Positions 1 to 10,643 of a DNA stretch of 64,000 nucleotides are shown here, piece after piece (positions within the stretch are counted from its first letter, which is position 1; the number at the start of each line of letters is the position of its first letter). Under the pieces are notes generated by a model, which was given only the letters and a program-made list of their open reading frames with translations, was not told where the DNA came from and made no database searches. Source of the stretch: Progne subis subis. Taxonomy: Eukaryota; Chordata; Aves; Passeriformes; Hirundinidae. The position numbers and the translations under genes were made by a program. The stretch covers positions 6,790,308 to 6,854,307 of the forward strand of contig JAKJHU010000039.1 in assembly GCA_022316685.1 (NCBI GenBank), written 5' to 3'.

Positions 1-1804
1 TCAGAATCACAAGACAGGAAAAACCATGCTCTTAAGAACAAGAGAGAAAAAACATCTGAAGTGTTCCCCATAACGCAGAAGGAGGAACTGTATCTGTATG
101 ATGTCTAATGCCTTCCAGGCACTCGAAGACTCCACTGAGCAACAGGGTTTACCATAGCTTTAATAAGGTGCAAATGCTAATTCCCACACTGCTAGCCTGC
201 TGACAGATACTACTGACATGACAAAATGGGATCTCGACTATTGTGGTTATATGACCTGTGGCAAGGGCTGGTAAAGATATGCCCACATGTACTGATCCCA
301 CCAGTTGCAACTGTCCCCTGTAGAGAAATCAGAGAACAGGAGTCTCGTAATTGCCTCCAGCATCCCTGAAAAGTGACAGGCACAAACAGACCAAAACCAG
401 TGCCAGAAATCTGACTGAATATAAGAAACTTTTTCTACCAAGTGGTTTTTAACTTAAATACTGAAACCACTAAACAATTATAGAGTGTTTTATTAATGAC
501 CAGTATAAAAGAAAGTATTAGCCTAATATGCAAGAACAACAAATGTTAGAACATTTGAAGCAGTAAAAAGCTATGACTGTATGACAGCAACAGAATGAGA
601 TAAACCCAGGTAGAAGTTTGATTTTTTCGTTACTTCAAGATTTGTTTAGCCTTACAGCCTTCAAAAACTAAGAATCTTTGTGCCAATTTTAAAAGTCTTA
701 TTTAAATTATTTCATGATTTCAGTTTACATTAAAATCTCAAACAAAATAGCATGGATGCTTTGTGTGGCCATCTGCTACTTTCATCAAGTGTCTGTAGTG
801 ACGAAAATGAGGATTCTAGTAGTTTTACTGGGGAGATAATTGAAGCCTTTCTAAGAATAATTTCTATTCAGTCCTTTAGAGCCAAATTTTGTCCTTGGAT
901 CTGCACTCTATCTTGTAAAATTGGAACATAGTTCTTGTTTGAGCAGTTAATATCGGCCTCTAAGTATAAGCTATGAAATACTAGTATTCTTTCATTCTTT
1001 TGGATAGATGATATAGTGTGTATTACATATTTTGGCAGATGCTTTTGGGGAGTGCTGAGCACAGTTTGATATTTAAATTATGCAAATAATGCCAATAGGA
1101 AAGGCTGGTTTTTGGTGATCTGAGCTTCTAATTTCAGTCCTAACACTTATTTCCAATATAATCAAGAGCCAAGCAGTAAGTTGACTGGTAGACTCACAAT
1201 ATTAACATGACAGAAAAACTTGTCATATTTAGTTTGTGTAATACTTTTTCAAACCCTCACAAATACCAAACCAACCAAAAAGTTTATTCACAAAAGCAAT
1301 CCACTAGATTCAGTGAGATTATACATAGATCTTGTAAACAAATTAGAATTTATCATTCAGGCTCATGTAGGCAAGTTCAGCTTGTGTATTAGGTTAAACT
1401 GAACTCTGGGGTTTCTCCTAAATTGAAGTTCTGAAAACTATCTTCATATCTATAAAAATGCTGTGTACTTGTTGAATTGAAGATGTAGTTCCTGTACCAA
1501 ACCCTTTTAAAACCTATGTATTTGAATCAGCCTCATTGCTATGGGATACTGCCTCCGTCTACTTTTGCTGCAGCTGCCAGAGCAATGCTCATATGAGCTG
1601 GGAATGTTCCAAAAAGCTGCTTCCCTTTCTTTTCTACAACTGCTTATCAGCTTTCTAACTGGCCCCATATCACAGCCCATCATACCCTATCATGACACAG
1701 AAAACAGTTGCTGTTCAGTTTCTCTCAGTAAATCTAACGAAATCTGAGCTGACCTTGTCTTAAGGAGCACTTCCTCAAGGATGCTCTTTCCCCCAGCATG
1801 GTTA
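1..1804. other. unique AT-rich noncoding sequence
   Basis: I see no gene, RNA or transposon here. Open frames of up to 68 codons have no domain, no biased composition and no splice-site context, which fits chance in AT-rich vertebrate DNA. It contains only short A/T runs. A very old repeat or a small conserved element could be present and not visible by eye. Confidence 0.6.
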
Positions 1805-1866
1805 AAAAATAGCCAAAGAGAAGAGGAGAGGAAAAATAAAAAGAAAGAAAGAAAAAGAAAGGGAGG

Positions 1867-1923
<57 letters not shown>

Positions 1924-1972
1924 AGGTGGGGGCCGGGGAGAAGAAGGAAAATCTGAGAAAAGGAAGCATATT
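1805..1972 (+). repeat. purine tract with 55-nt poly(A) and G-rich flank
   Basis: The plus strand is almost only A and G across about 170 bases. A GAAA/AGAGG-type segment (about 1815-1866) leads into an uninterrupted A run at 1867-1921. A G-rich block with GGAGG, GGGGG and GGGG runs follows at 1922-1938, and then more purine sequence. Lysine-rich and phenylalanine-rich open frames that cross it are artefacts of the repeat. Such tracts can form triplex DNA, and they are length-polymorphic. The left part could be an expanded GAAA microsatellite, and the A run could be an old retroposon tail. No target-site duplication is obvious. Confidence 0.9.
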
Positions 1973-4900
1973 TAGCTTTCCTGTTAGAGACAGAAAGGCA
2001 CGTGAGCAGTTAGCCCTGCTATTGACATCACCACAAGCCAACTGGGAGATACTGGTCTATATTGAGCTCCCATCAGTCTCAAAATCCAGGACACACAGAA
2101 ACACATGCATTAGGGATGAGGTGCAGAAGCTAGCTCTACCTATATGAGCTAGTGAAGTCTCCCTGCAACACTTGGGGTTGTGGATATATTTTTTTTGCTC
2201 CTGGAAAAGAACAAAAGCAAATTGAACCTGTTTCAAAGAACAGACTGCACCCCCTTGACTTCTCTGCAATGTTTAGCCCTTCACCTGAAACAGCCAGACA
2301 CCTGTTAATATAGATATTATTTCATACACTGCTAAAAATATGTCACATTTGGTAGCTGCATACAAGAATAAATAAGAAGATCATAGCTATGCAAACACAT
2401 TAAACTGGCATAGACTAGCGTTACAGCTGAAAGAAATCACTTCTCTCTCAACCTGTACTTATATTCCCACTCTGCACCATGAACCTGCCCTGGGAATACA
2501 CAAGCTTAACATTACTACAAGATTTTGACTGGATTAGTTTACAAGTTCCTTAATCCAGTTTACCACATGGATGTGTAAGTGCCCATATAAGCAGGGTGGC
2601 ACAGAATGACTGAGAACACATCTCTAAGCACTACCAGCTTACCATATTCATGAAGGAAAGGCGATGATAGGAGCAAGACTACATACTCAGCTGAAGCTGT
2701 CAGAACAATAAGGGTTGCCAGAATAAAACTGCCCACTTGGAATCTGGCCATTCCTTTAGAAACGCTTACTTAGAAGTATGAAGAGTGCTAAACATTAATA
2801 AACACAGCCAGTCAATATCTTAAATTCTCTCTCAGTGTCATCAGCAAACTAAGACTGTGTGGGGGCAGTAGTTTGTTTTGGACTTTGGTGGAACTCAACC
2901 ATATAATGAAACCAGAGACACAGAAGAAAATAGATTTCAATATAATTGACAGCATATGTTTCTATATCTCTATTCAGTAGCTGATAGAAATAAATAATAC
3001 ACAGCGTGCCAGTGATAACCACGGCAAATACGTCAGCCAACTTCCTGAACTGCATTCTAATGGGATCTTACAACAGATCTGTGCCAGGTTCCTCAGGGCC
3101 TCTGTTCATTTGATTTCTTTCTCTTCATAGTAGTTTGTAAAAATACAGCATAACTCATTAATTTATTCTGTTTTTCAGGTTCAAAAAACATTTTGTTGCT
3201 CTCAAAGCTTTTTTTTATACCCTGCTAGTCTAACTTTTCTTGCTTGAAACCTTGGCTTTTGTCTCTTGAAATAAACAGTAAAGTCTTTGAATTAAACTAA
3301 AGTTTGACTAATACCAAATCCTGGTTAAAAACAACTAGATGGTACCCAAAATAACATTTTCATACGAGGCTATTCAGATGTGTAGCCAAATGGGATCTGC
3401 CAGATCTTATGAACTGTTCACATATCCTTAAGTCATTTGAGGTCCTGATAATAAAACCAGCTTCTCATCACATTTTGTGACCCTGTAAATAGAATGTGGA
3501 GGCTTTAATTAATAAAAGCATTATTTTAACCCATGCATTCAAGTGTATTTTTTAAATTTTGTGCTAGAATATAATAAACTTTATTTTAACATTTAACAAT
3601 ATTTTATAGTGAGTACTATCTAACTATTTTATAATAGCCTGTGCAGTTATCTTTTCCTATACTTCACAATTTAGAGACTCCACTAACTTCAAACATACTA
3701 TTCTGGGTCATGCCAGAGTTATGCTAGAATCCATCTCTGTGCAACTTAAGTAAAACTTAAGCACAAATGGTGAAATTTCAGCATCAAGTCCGCTGTGCAG
3801 AGCTTGTCTTGTGGCATGTTCTGCTCTGCTCATATCAGGTGACCATTGCCATTAGATGCCAAAAACCCAGCTGGGGATAGTCACAACATCTGGCTCCCTG
3901 CAGTACTCAATTTCTTCTAAATGTGCACACCTCTGAGTGAAGCACATGCAGAAATACACAGTGATTTCCCACTTAAAGCACAGAACTCTACAACCAAGAT
4001 TAATTCAGAAGCTTAGTTTACAGGATAATATACAAATGATTTGTTCCTCACCTCTCTCCCATCTCTCTTCAAACTCTTACTGAAATCAGAAATTTTTCTT
4101 TTTCTGTTTTGAATTACATAGCTACATCTGACTAAAAGTGATTTACCAGGGACCAGTGCCAGCCTTTGTACCACCTTCTTCTTCTTTCTCTCTTTTTTTT
4201 TTTTTTTTTTCCTCATGGGGCAGGGGAAGGCAGTTGCTGTCTTTTGCATACAAACAAAAGCAAGCATCTTATTTTAACCACCCAACCCAGATATGAAAAT
4301 ACAAGCAGAAAACGCCACAGCTCTTTGGACTTGAGGAAAGAAAGGTGTAATTAACCTCTATTATTTATCTCTCTACCTACATGCATAGATCGCCTCCCTC
4401 TATCAAAGTTATGTATCAAAGCGTTGGGCAAGCATCTCTTCTAAATGTTTAGCAGCCCTCACACGTAATAAGAGAATTCCCTCCTGTGGATCATCGAGTA
4501 CTCCAACACTCAGGAGACACCAGTTTACTCAGCAGACAAGGAATATTCTTCACTATCCTCCTTTTGGTGTCTTTTGCTCCCTTTCCCTCAAAAACAAATA
4601 CATTCTGTGCAAGACATATTCTTCATTACAACAGTTGATTTTCAGCGCTGCAGCCTTTCCAAAAGAGCACTCATTAACTGTCTTGGCTGATTTCAGCTCC
4701 CTCTCCATTCACCTCCTGTTCTTCTGTGAGCTCTGATGTTAACCTGCAGTCTTCAGTCTGGGTGGGAAGGTGCATTGCTCCCAGAGATACTGTGTTCATA
4801 GACAGCATCTAGATTTTCTGCAGAGTGCTACACACCCTCAATCATATATACAGATTTGGCTCTGTTCTCTTGTATTTTGGGTTCCCATAAAGTTTGAATT

Positions 4901-5429
4901 ACACATATTTGGGTGTTTTGTGGATATATCCTGCTTTTCTGTTCTCAGTTTTCCCCCTGGACTTCGGATAATGACATGGGATATTTGGTCTTGTAAAACT
5001 TTCAAACAGAGTGAATGGAGAGAAATCTCATGTAAAGGCCTTGACTATCTTTGGCAGCAAGATGTGGAAATTAAGGTCAGGTGGGAGGGGAAGTAAGCTC
5101 AGAGATCTCAGAAAAGATGCACCTCTGCCTCAAGAAGGGCATATCTCCCCTTTTTGCCCTCCATGTCTTTGCTCCATTTGATTGTTGCCTTGAACAGCAT
5201 GGTACACTCCAGCCCTTCATGCTCCTGGACAGCAGGGAGGGAAGCTCAGAGGTAAGAGGGAGAAAAGAGCATTGGGTTCATTAGAACCCAAGTCATCTGG
5301 GAGTTTATAGGCACAGATCAGAGGACAAAGCAACATGCGTGATGTTATGGGAGACATCCTGTGCAGACCAGCAGAACAAGAAAAGGAAGTAGATGAAGCT
5401 TGCTTTAGAGAGTTGGGGGAAGCTTCATA
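1973..5429. other. unique noncoding sequence
   Basis: No gene is supported. The region is mostly AT-rich unique sequence, with a T18 run at 4193-4210 next to a pyrimidine-rich stretch. A 108-codon plus-strand frame (4770-5096) contains an AG-GT bounded segment (about 4953-5073), but it matches no family I know and is best treated as chance. Two hydrophobic minus-strand frames (2560-2751 and 2849-3055) are likewise unsupported, because T-rich antisense DNA readily encodes hydrophobic residues. Confidence 0.55.
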
Positions 5430-6107
5430 ATCACATCCCTGGTAGTCATTGATAAGGTCATGGAGTAAATCCTGACCAAAGCCACTTACAAGCAGATGAA
5501 ACAGCAGATGTGAAAAAGAGTAGTAAACATGAATTAGCAAGCGCAAATAATGCCTAACTAACTCAGCTGCCTCTTATGAGATGGTTGCTTAAGATGGTTA
5601 CAGGCAGGTCAATGCCATTGTTTACCTTGACTTTACAAAGATCAATAGTCCTTCAGTCGGTCCTTCCAGCTAAATTCGAGATATATGAAATATATACTTG
5701 AAGTATGGTGGATGGAAAGTTGTATGAACCATCACACTGAAAAGGTTGTGATCAGTAGTAGAAAGTTCAATGGCAACTAATTTACTACTGGTGTTCTTCA
5801 GAGGTTAATATTGGAGCCAATACCAATTAATGTCTTCTTTAAAGACCTGGATGATAGGATGAGATGCATTCTCAGCAAGTTCCTAAAAAAGTATCAGACT
5901 GAGAGAGCACCAATAGAGGTATCCCACATGTCCTTCCTTTCCTCCCCTACAAGTTTGACAGATGAATTGATTCTCCCACAATCCTGAGATACTGAACTGA
6001 CCCTTGCTGGTGGGCAGCTGCATAATCAGACAGATGCTTTTGCCCTTTTACTGTTATCCAGGGGGTTGGAATAGATGATCTTTGAATGTCCCTTCCAACC
6101 CAAAGCA
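5430..6107 (+). mobile_element. CR1 LINE relic, reverse-transcriptase part plus 3' end
   Basis: This is an old, diverged CR1 non-LTR retrotransposon on the plus strand. The segment at 5620-5645 reads like the CR1 'TACCTTGACTTTA' block, which encodes the YLDF-type reverse-transcriptase motif. The block at 5790-5880 (ending GACCTGGATGATAGGATGAG) matches the usual 'glycine-valine-proline-glutamine then N-D-L-D' RT region of CR1. The final 70 bases (6040-6107) carry the conserved CR1 3' end, GGTTGGAATAGATGATCTTTG followed by CCTTCCAACCC. The RT part has stops and indels, so it is dead. About 5900-6035 does not look like CR1, so an internal deletion or insertion is likely. The 5' boundary is approximate. 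Confidence 0.8.
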
Positions 6108-8620
6108 TACAGTTGTTTCACAATGCCACACATAAGCAAAATTTACACTACAATTTGTTTCTCAATTTGAGAATGGTAGCAATCAAAGAAAAAAGCCAAT
6201 ATGCATCCCAGCTCCACCTTGCCACTGCTTCCAAAGGCTCTGTGATTTGCATGACTCTCCCCTACCCTGTGAAGGGCTCTCTGCTGCAAGTCTACAGTGA
6301 AGGGAGAGGTGAAAATCTTGTGACCCCATTTAAATTAATCCTTCTCACCTCCTAACCTTGGATGAGGGGCATACCCTTCCCTCATTACTAGCACTTTAAT
6401 TTAAGAAGAGATAAGGCAAGAGATAAGACATGTTAGAATATGCCACTGTCATAGAAAATGAATACAGTAACTATAAAATCAAGCAATAGTTAGCGATGCT
6501 GTGAATAGTATATTTTCCATTCTTTCACAATACATGATTAGTAGTGATAATTTCAGAGCTCCAATTCGCCACTAATTCAAAAGCTACATTTTATGACAGT
6601 AAAAAGCAGAGGCCATATGAGTAAGCTTTGCAGATGGTCCAAAAAAGTTATTTAATTCTTCATCAGCTAGTAATAAACAGCTGCATTCTTGTGTCTTTTC
6701 TGCTTTTGTTTTTTTTTGTGTCACAATGTATAAGCTTATTTCTTGAAAAACTGAGAACATATAGAATATTCAAAATACATTGTACTGAAGATGTTATTTA
6801 ATTGGAGATAATGCAAAATGGAAAAAGATGATGCACAAAACGTGTGAAAGACTAGAGACCATGTGAAAAAATCGAAAGAATTTGCAGTCCTTTTTACTAC
6901 TTTCTCAGTGCTGGAATGAAAAAATAAGAATAGGTTTAAAAGAAAAAAATAAAAAGGAAAAAAGAAAGTTTCTGTATTCGGTCCAACCTGAATTCTAACA
7001 TGGTCCCTTTGATCACATTTAACAGATGATCTTTGATTTATTTTACAGACTTCCCCAAATCAGCACTTTGCAAAACCAAGACCTCCTCACCCACTACCAA
7101 AACTACATGAACACAAGGATGGATATACTTAGAGTTTAAATAATTTTATCATTAGGTCTTCAATAGGGTCCTTTTCCTTCCCTGCCCCAATACCCTGGGT
7201 AAGTGTAACTTAATCTACACACTGGTAAAAATTACATCACATTTGTTCCCAAAACAGAATAAGCTACTAGACCTTTGTTCTGGCCCTCTTCCATTTTCTT
7301 TCCCATTTTGCTACCACAGAGGTATTAGCAAAGGCTATGACTGGTTTGTTTGGGATTTTTTCTACCCTTCTAACACATACACTTCTTTCACCAGCAAATT
7401 TTGGTAGCTTAAAGTGTGTCCAGCCAAATGCTTGACAGCACTTCATTCCTCTTGTTTCATTTCAAAGTAATAATTTTTTATTTCAAATGCAAACGTATAA
7501 TTTAGTAAAATGATCACAAAATCAATAGCAATGGTCATAGAGAAATATCAAACACTAATTTAGAATATTATAAACTATGCATACATAAAAATTTATTATT
7601 TGAAAAATATAAAGTGAGTTTCTAAAGCCATTCACTTCTACAGATCTCCAAAGCATGCACTTGCAACTACTGCTTGATGAAATAGGAGAAGACAGGAAAA
7701 AATGTACGCAAATACTTAATGGCGTGACTTTATAAAAAATATTTGTTAAGTTAAAATCCAATTCTGTGCAGTTTCCACCATTACTAAATTGTGTAAGTAT
7801 TTCTATTCACCTGCAAATCCGCATTTTTGGCTAGTTAACCATGAGTTGAATCCACAGCTGGCATTTAGGCAAACAATTACCTAATCTGCATGAGAACTGC
7901 TGAAGTTTAAACATTTGGAACTAGAGGGTACATTTCACCGCTGCTATAAAGAATTGCATGTTCAGATTCTTGACTATTCACATTTTTAACGCAACTGGGC
8001 TGTTTTTTCTCCCCCTTAACTGAGAAGGCAACTCTTTGGATTCTGAATTATTTCAGTAAACTGGATCCTAACTAAACAGAAAATCTAATTGCATTGAATT
8101 ATACCGTAGCCTATTTCCATTATCATAGGACTGAAAAATACTAGGCTACTATCCTATCTTTGATATTTAGCTTTTGCTTTGTAAAACAAGGCTCCTCAGA
8201 AAATAATTAAAGCAAAATAATTCACTTGTAAAAGATTTGAAACTTCAATCTTTCAAAGATTTTTTTTTTTATTTGGGTGGAAGAAAAACTGATTGATTAT
8301 TCTCATCTTGATATGCATAGATGCAAAGTGTGTCCTTTTCCCTGGAGCATGCATTGGCACCTGAAGCAGAACATGTGGAGGCAACAGCTTTTCAGGCATC
8401 AGAAATGACAGAAGCAGGAGCACAGGTAGACTCTTTGGATACAGTTCTTTGACCCATATCAATTAATCCACGCAGTTCCTCTGCTTTACTCAATATTAAA
8501 AGCCGAACAGAAACTACACTAGAGTTCACAATACAGCATTATGCAGTTTCTTCCCTTCAGAACAGTGTTAGAAAAACACCATTTTCACGTTTACAGAAAA
8601 TTGTAACAAGACACTGCCTT
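6108..8620. other. unique AT-rich noncoding sequence
   Basis: Nothing gene-like or repeat-like is recognised apart from short A/T homopolymers (for example T10 near 8259). The open frames are under 70 codons and featureless. Confidence 0.55.
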
Positions 8621-8629
8621 CCAAATAAT

Positions 8630-8935
8630 CCACCAGGGCTTTGTCTCTGCAGCAAGCAGAGGTGTGAATGTGCGAGTGCAGGCAGACCAAAGCTAGATGT
8701 GGTATGAATGATGGTAAAGCTCTGTATTACCGGTCCCCAGGCGCACTGCAGAGAGGCAGCCAGCAGGCTATTTGCATATTTGGGCACTTAGCATGCACTG
8801 AAATCCATGTTGCTACAGCCTGACTACTTTTGGTTGAAGCTACGCTGGGTATGCCTACGGATGCTACAGTCACACCTGTAACAGCAGAGGACAAGTCACC
8901 CGTGGCAAGTGGCTAGCAAATAGTTTTTTATTTAG
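8630..8935. other. composition island, possible conserved noncoding or ancient repeat
   Basis: This stretch is visibly richer in G and C than its surroundings and lacks homopolymers. It contains an octamer ATTTGCAT (about 8769) and a TCACACCTGT T-box-like half site (about 8871). It has no reading frame of note: the 76-codon minus-strand frame at 8557-8787 has no recognisable domain. It could be a regulatory element or a worn repeat. The motifs alone are short enough to occur by chance, so the functional reading is speculative. Confidence 0.25.
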
Positions 8936-8963
8936 GCAATAAAATGCCAGTACCAGTAAAATA

Positions 8964-9034
8964 GGCACACATGCCTGTGCATTTGCATGTGCACACACAT
9001 ACACATGTGCACTTTCCTACATGTACACATACGT
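8964..9034. repeat. imperfect CA/TG and ACAT-type low-complexity block
   Basis: The segment alternates purine and pyrimidine through CACACATG, TGTGCATTTGCATGTGCACACACATACACATGTGCAC-like modules and ACATGTACACATACG. It is built from short CA/TG and ATGTAC units and is locally self-complementary. Alternating purine-pyrimidine DNA of this sort is prone to Z-DNA or cruciform structure. It is probably a degenerate microsatellite. Confidence 0.7.
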
Positions 9035-9067
9035 AACAGGCTTCTTTGCTTTCAATTTAGAAAGGGG

Positions 9068-9097
9068 GAAAAACAAAAACCCAAACAAAAACACACT
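9068..9097. repeat. A/C-only low-complexity tract
   Basis: About thirty bases consist only of A and C (AAAAACAAAAACCCAAAC style), following a short GGGGG. Similar A/C-only tracts recur across the window near 12.08, 48.84, 58.19, 60.38 and 61.60 kb. Confidence 0.7.
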
Positions 9098-10614
9098 GAA
9101 TTATTTAGTTTTAGAGAAAAGTCTTAGGAGCACTTTTGATCCTTGCTTGCTGCGCATCATTTGAAAAAATGATGATGCACACAGCATACATGAGTGTATG
9201 ATAAAGCAACTCAAATGCAGAAAATGATGGTGACACCACCTGCCCACAGCCATTTGTATAGCTACCAGATGCTCACATTATAGAATCTTTAGGTGTCAAA
9301 CTGTATTTATATCATTCAGTGCTTGAATGATTTATGCCAAGAATTCAAAGACTACAGTCAACAGTTTTCCCACTTATCCCTGTAGGCTTTGAATAAAGTC
9401 CACAATGGTGTTGAAAGTTCACGATCTCAACCAGCTGTCTATAGAAAAAAACACTACACAAACAACATGTACACCTAAGTGCCACAAACACACACAGCTC
9501 AGTGGCACCTGTGTGCACCTGTCCTGCCACGTCCCTCGCCAAATCACAACCATAGTTTTTGAAAATAATCAACAGGGTCTCTGCAAATTCATCCCAAAAT
9601 AAATCTGATGGACTAATCTTTTGAATGCTACAGCTTGTGCAAGTGCAAACTTTAGGACACAATTAATCACAATGCTTTTTTTACCATTTACCTAGAAAAA
9701 GAAGGAAAAGTTCTCCCAAAGGTATTTAAGAGTTACAGAAAGTACAAGTTGTGAGTCGTAGAACACGGTATGGATTAGATCTATAATAATGTTTCTTAAA
9801 TAAAAAAAAAGAATTAGGTCTTTTATAACACATTGGTAAGTACCAAGCAGTAGTTCCTTTCCATTTACTATAACAACTGTAAAAAATAATGTTGGGTTAT
9901 AAGTAAAATTATTAAAAAAAAAAAAAAAAAAGAATTGTGGGCTTATACCCTCCATTGTGGGTGGCTCCTTTGAGTGGGTGGTGTGCCTGTAGGCTTGATT
10001 CCATAGGAAGTTTAAATATAGACATAAGTACATAAATAATTATGAGATAATGAATGGTGTCACCAAGTTCAGTGAAACTATTTATGTTCGACATTACGTG
10101 CATGCCTAAAGTGCTTTTCTGGACCACAGCCCACATTAACTTCCGTTTTATACAAAAATACATTGAATAGTTTAATAAAATAGATGACACCATCTTAAGG
10201 GATATTGTGAATCACATCAATGTTCTGCTAGCTTTGATAGATAGCTCTTAATGAATAAATGTACTCTGAGACTTACTGGGATCCTGGGCAGGAGCATTAC
10301 ATTCCAGACACATAATGGGTTGTCAGTGTACAACAATCTGTATAGAATATAGAGGAAATGACAGAGAACCTGGAACACCAGCTCAGGATTTCAGTGCCTC
10401 TAAATATTACAAGTAGCCTAATTCAAGCTGTGGACATGTTTGTAGATCTCTTCAAGAGACTCAAACTCCTATTTTGCTGAGTATTTTTGAAAGAGATTAA
10501 GGAAAGAATAATCAGGTAAAAATTCCCTAAAGAGAAGAGAAACCTAAGATCTTTAAATGCTATAGACAAACCTCCAAATAAGCCTCTCAAAATTATTACA
10601 ATAAGATTTGATAA
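9098..10614. other. unique noncoding sequence
   Basis: No gene is recognised. It contains a small hairpin (9155-9174) and an A18 run (9914-9931). The minus-strand frames of 105, 113 and 93 codons (9345-10193) are partly created by the A run read as phenylalanine and show no domain. Confidence 0.55.
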
Positions 10615-10643
10615 AGTGTGTGTGTGTATATATATATATATAT
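10615..10643. repeat. compound (TG)n(TA)n microsatellite
   Basis: Six or so GT units run directly into about eight TA units before AATCAATC. The adjoining minus-strand frame (10423-10683) reads through the repeat and is spurious. Confidence 0.95.

Noticed and set aside
2560..3055. Two neighbouring hydrophobic minus-strand frames that look like membrane segments
   Set aside because: The antisense of A-rich DNA yields hydrophobic codons. The two frames are separated by stops and match no family.
4770..5096. 108-codon plus-strand frame with a polypyrimidine-AG start and a GT after position 5073, possible exon
   Set aside because: The protein is not recognisable, and splice-like dinucleotides are common. 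Without RNA or conservation evidence it cannot be called.
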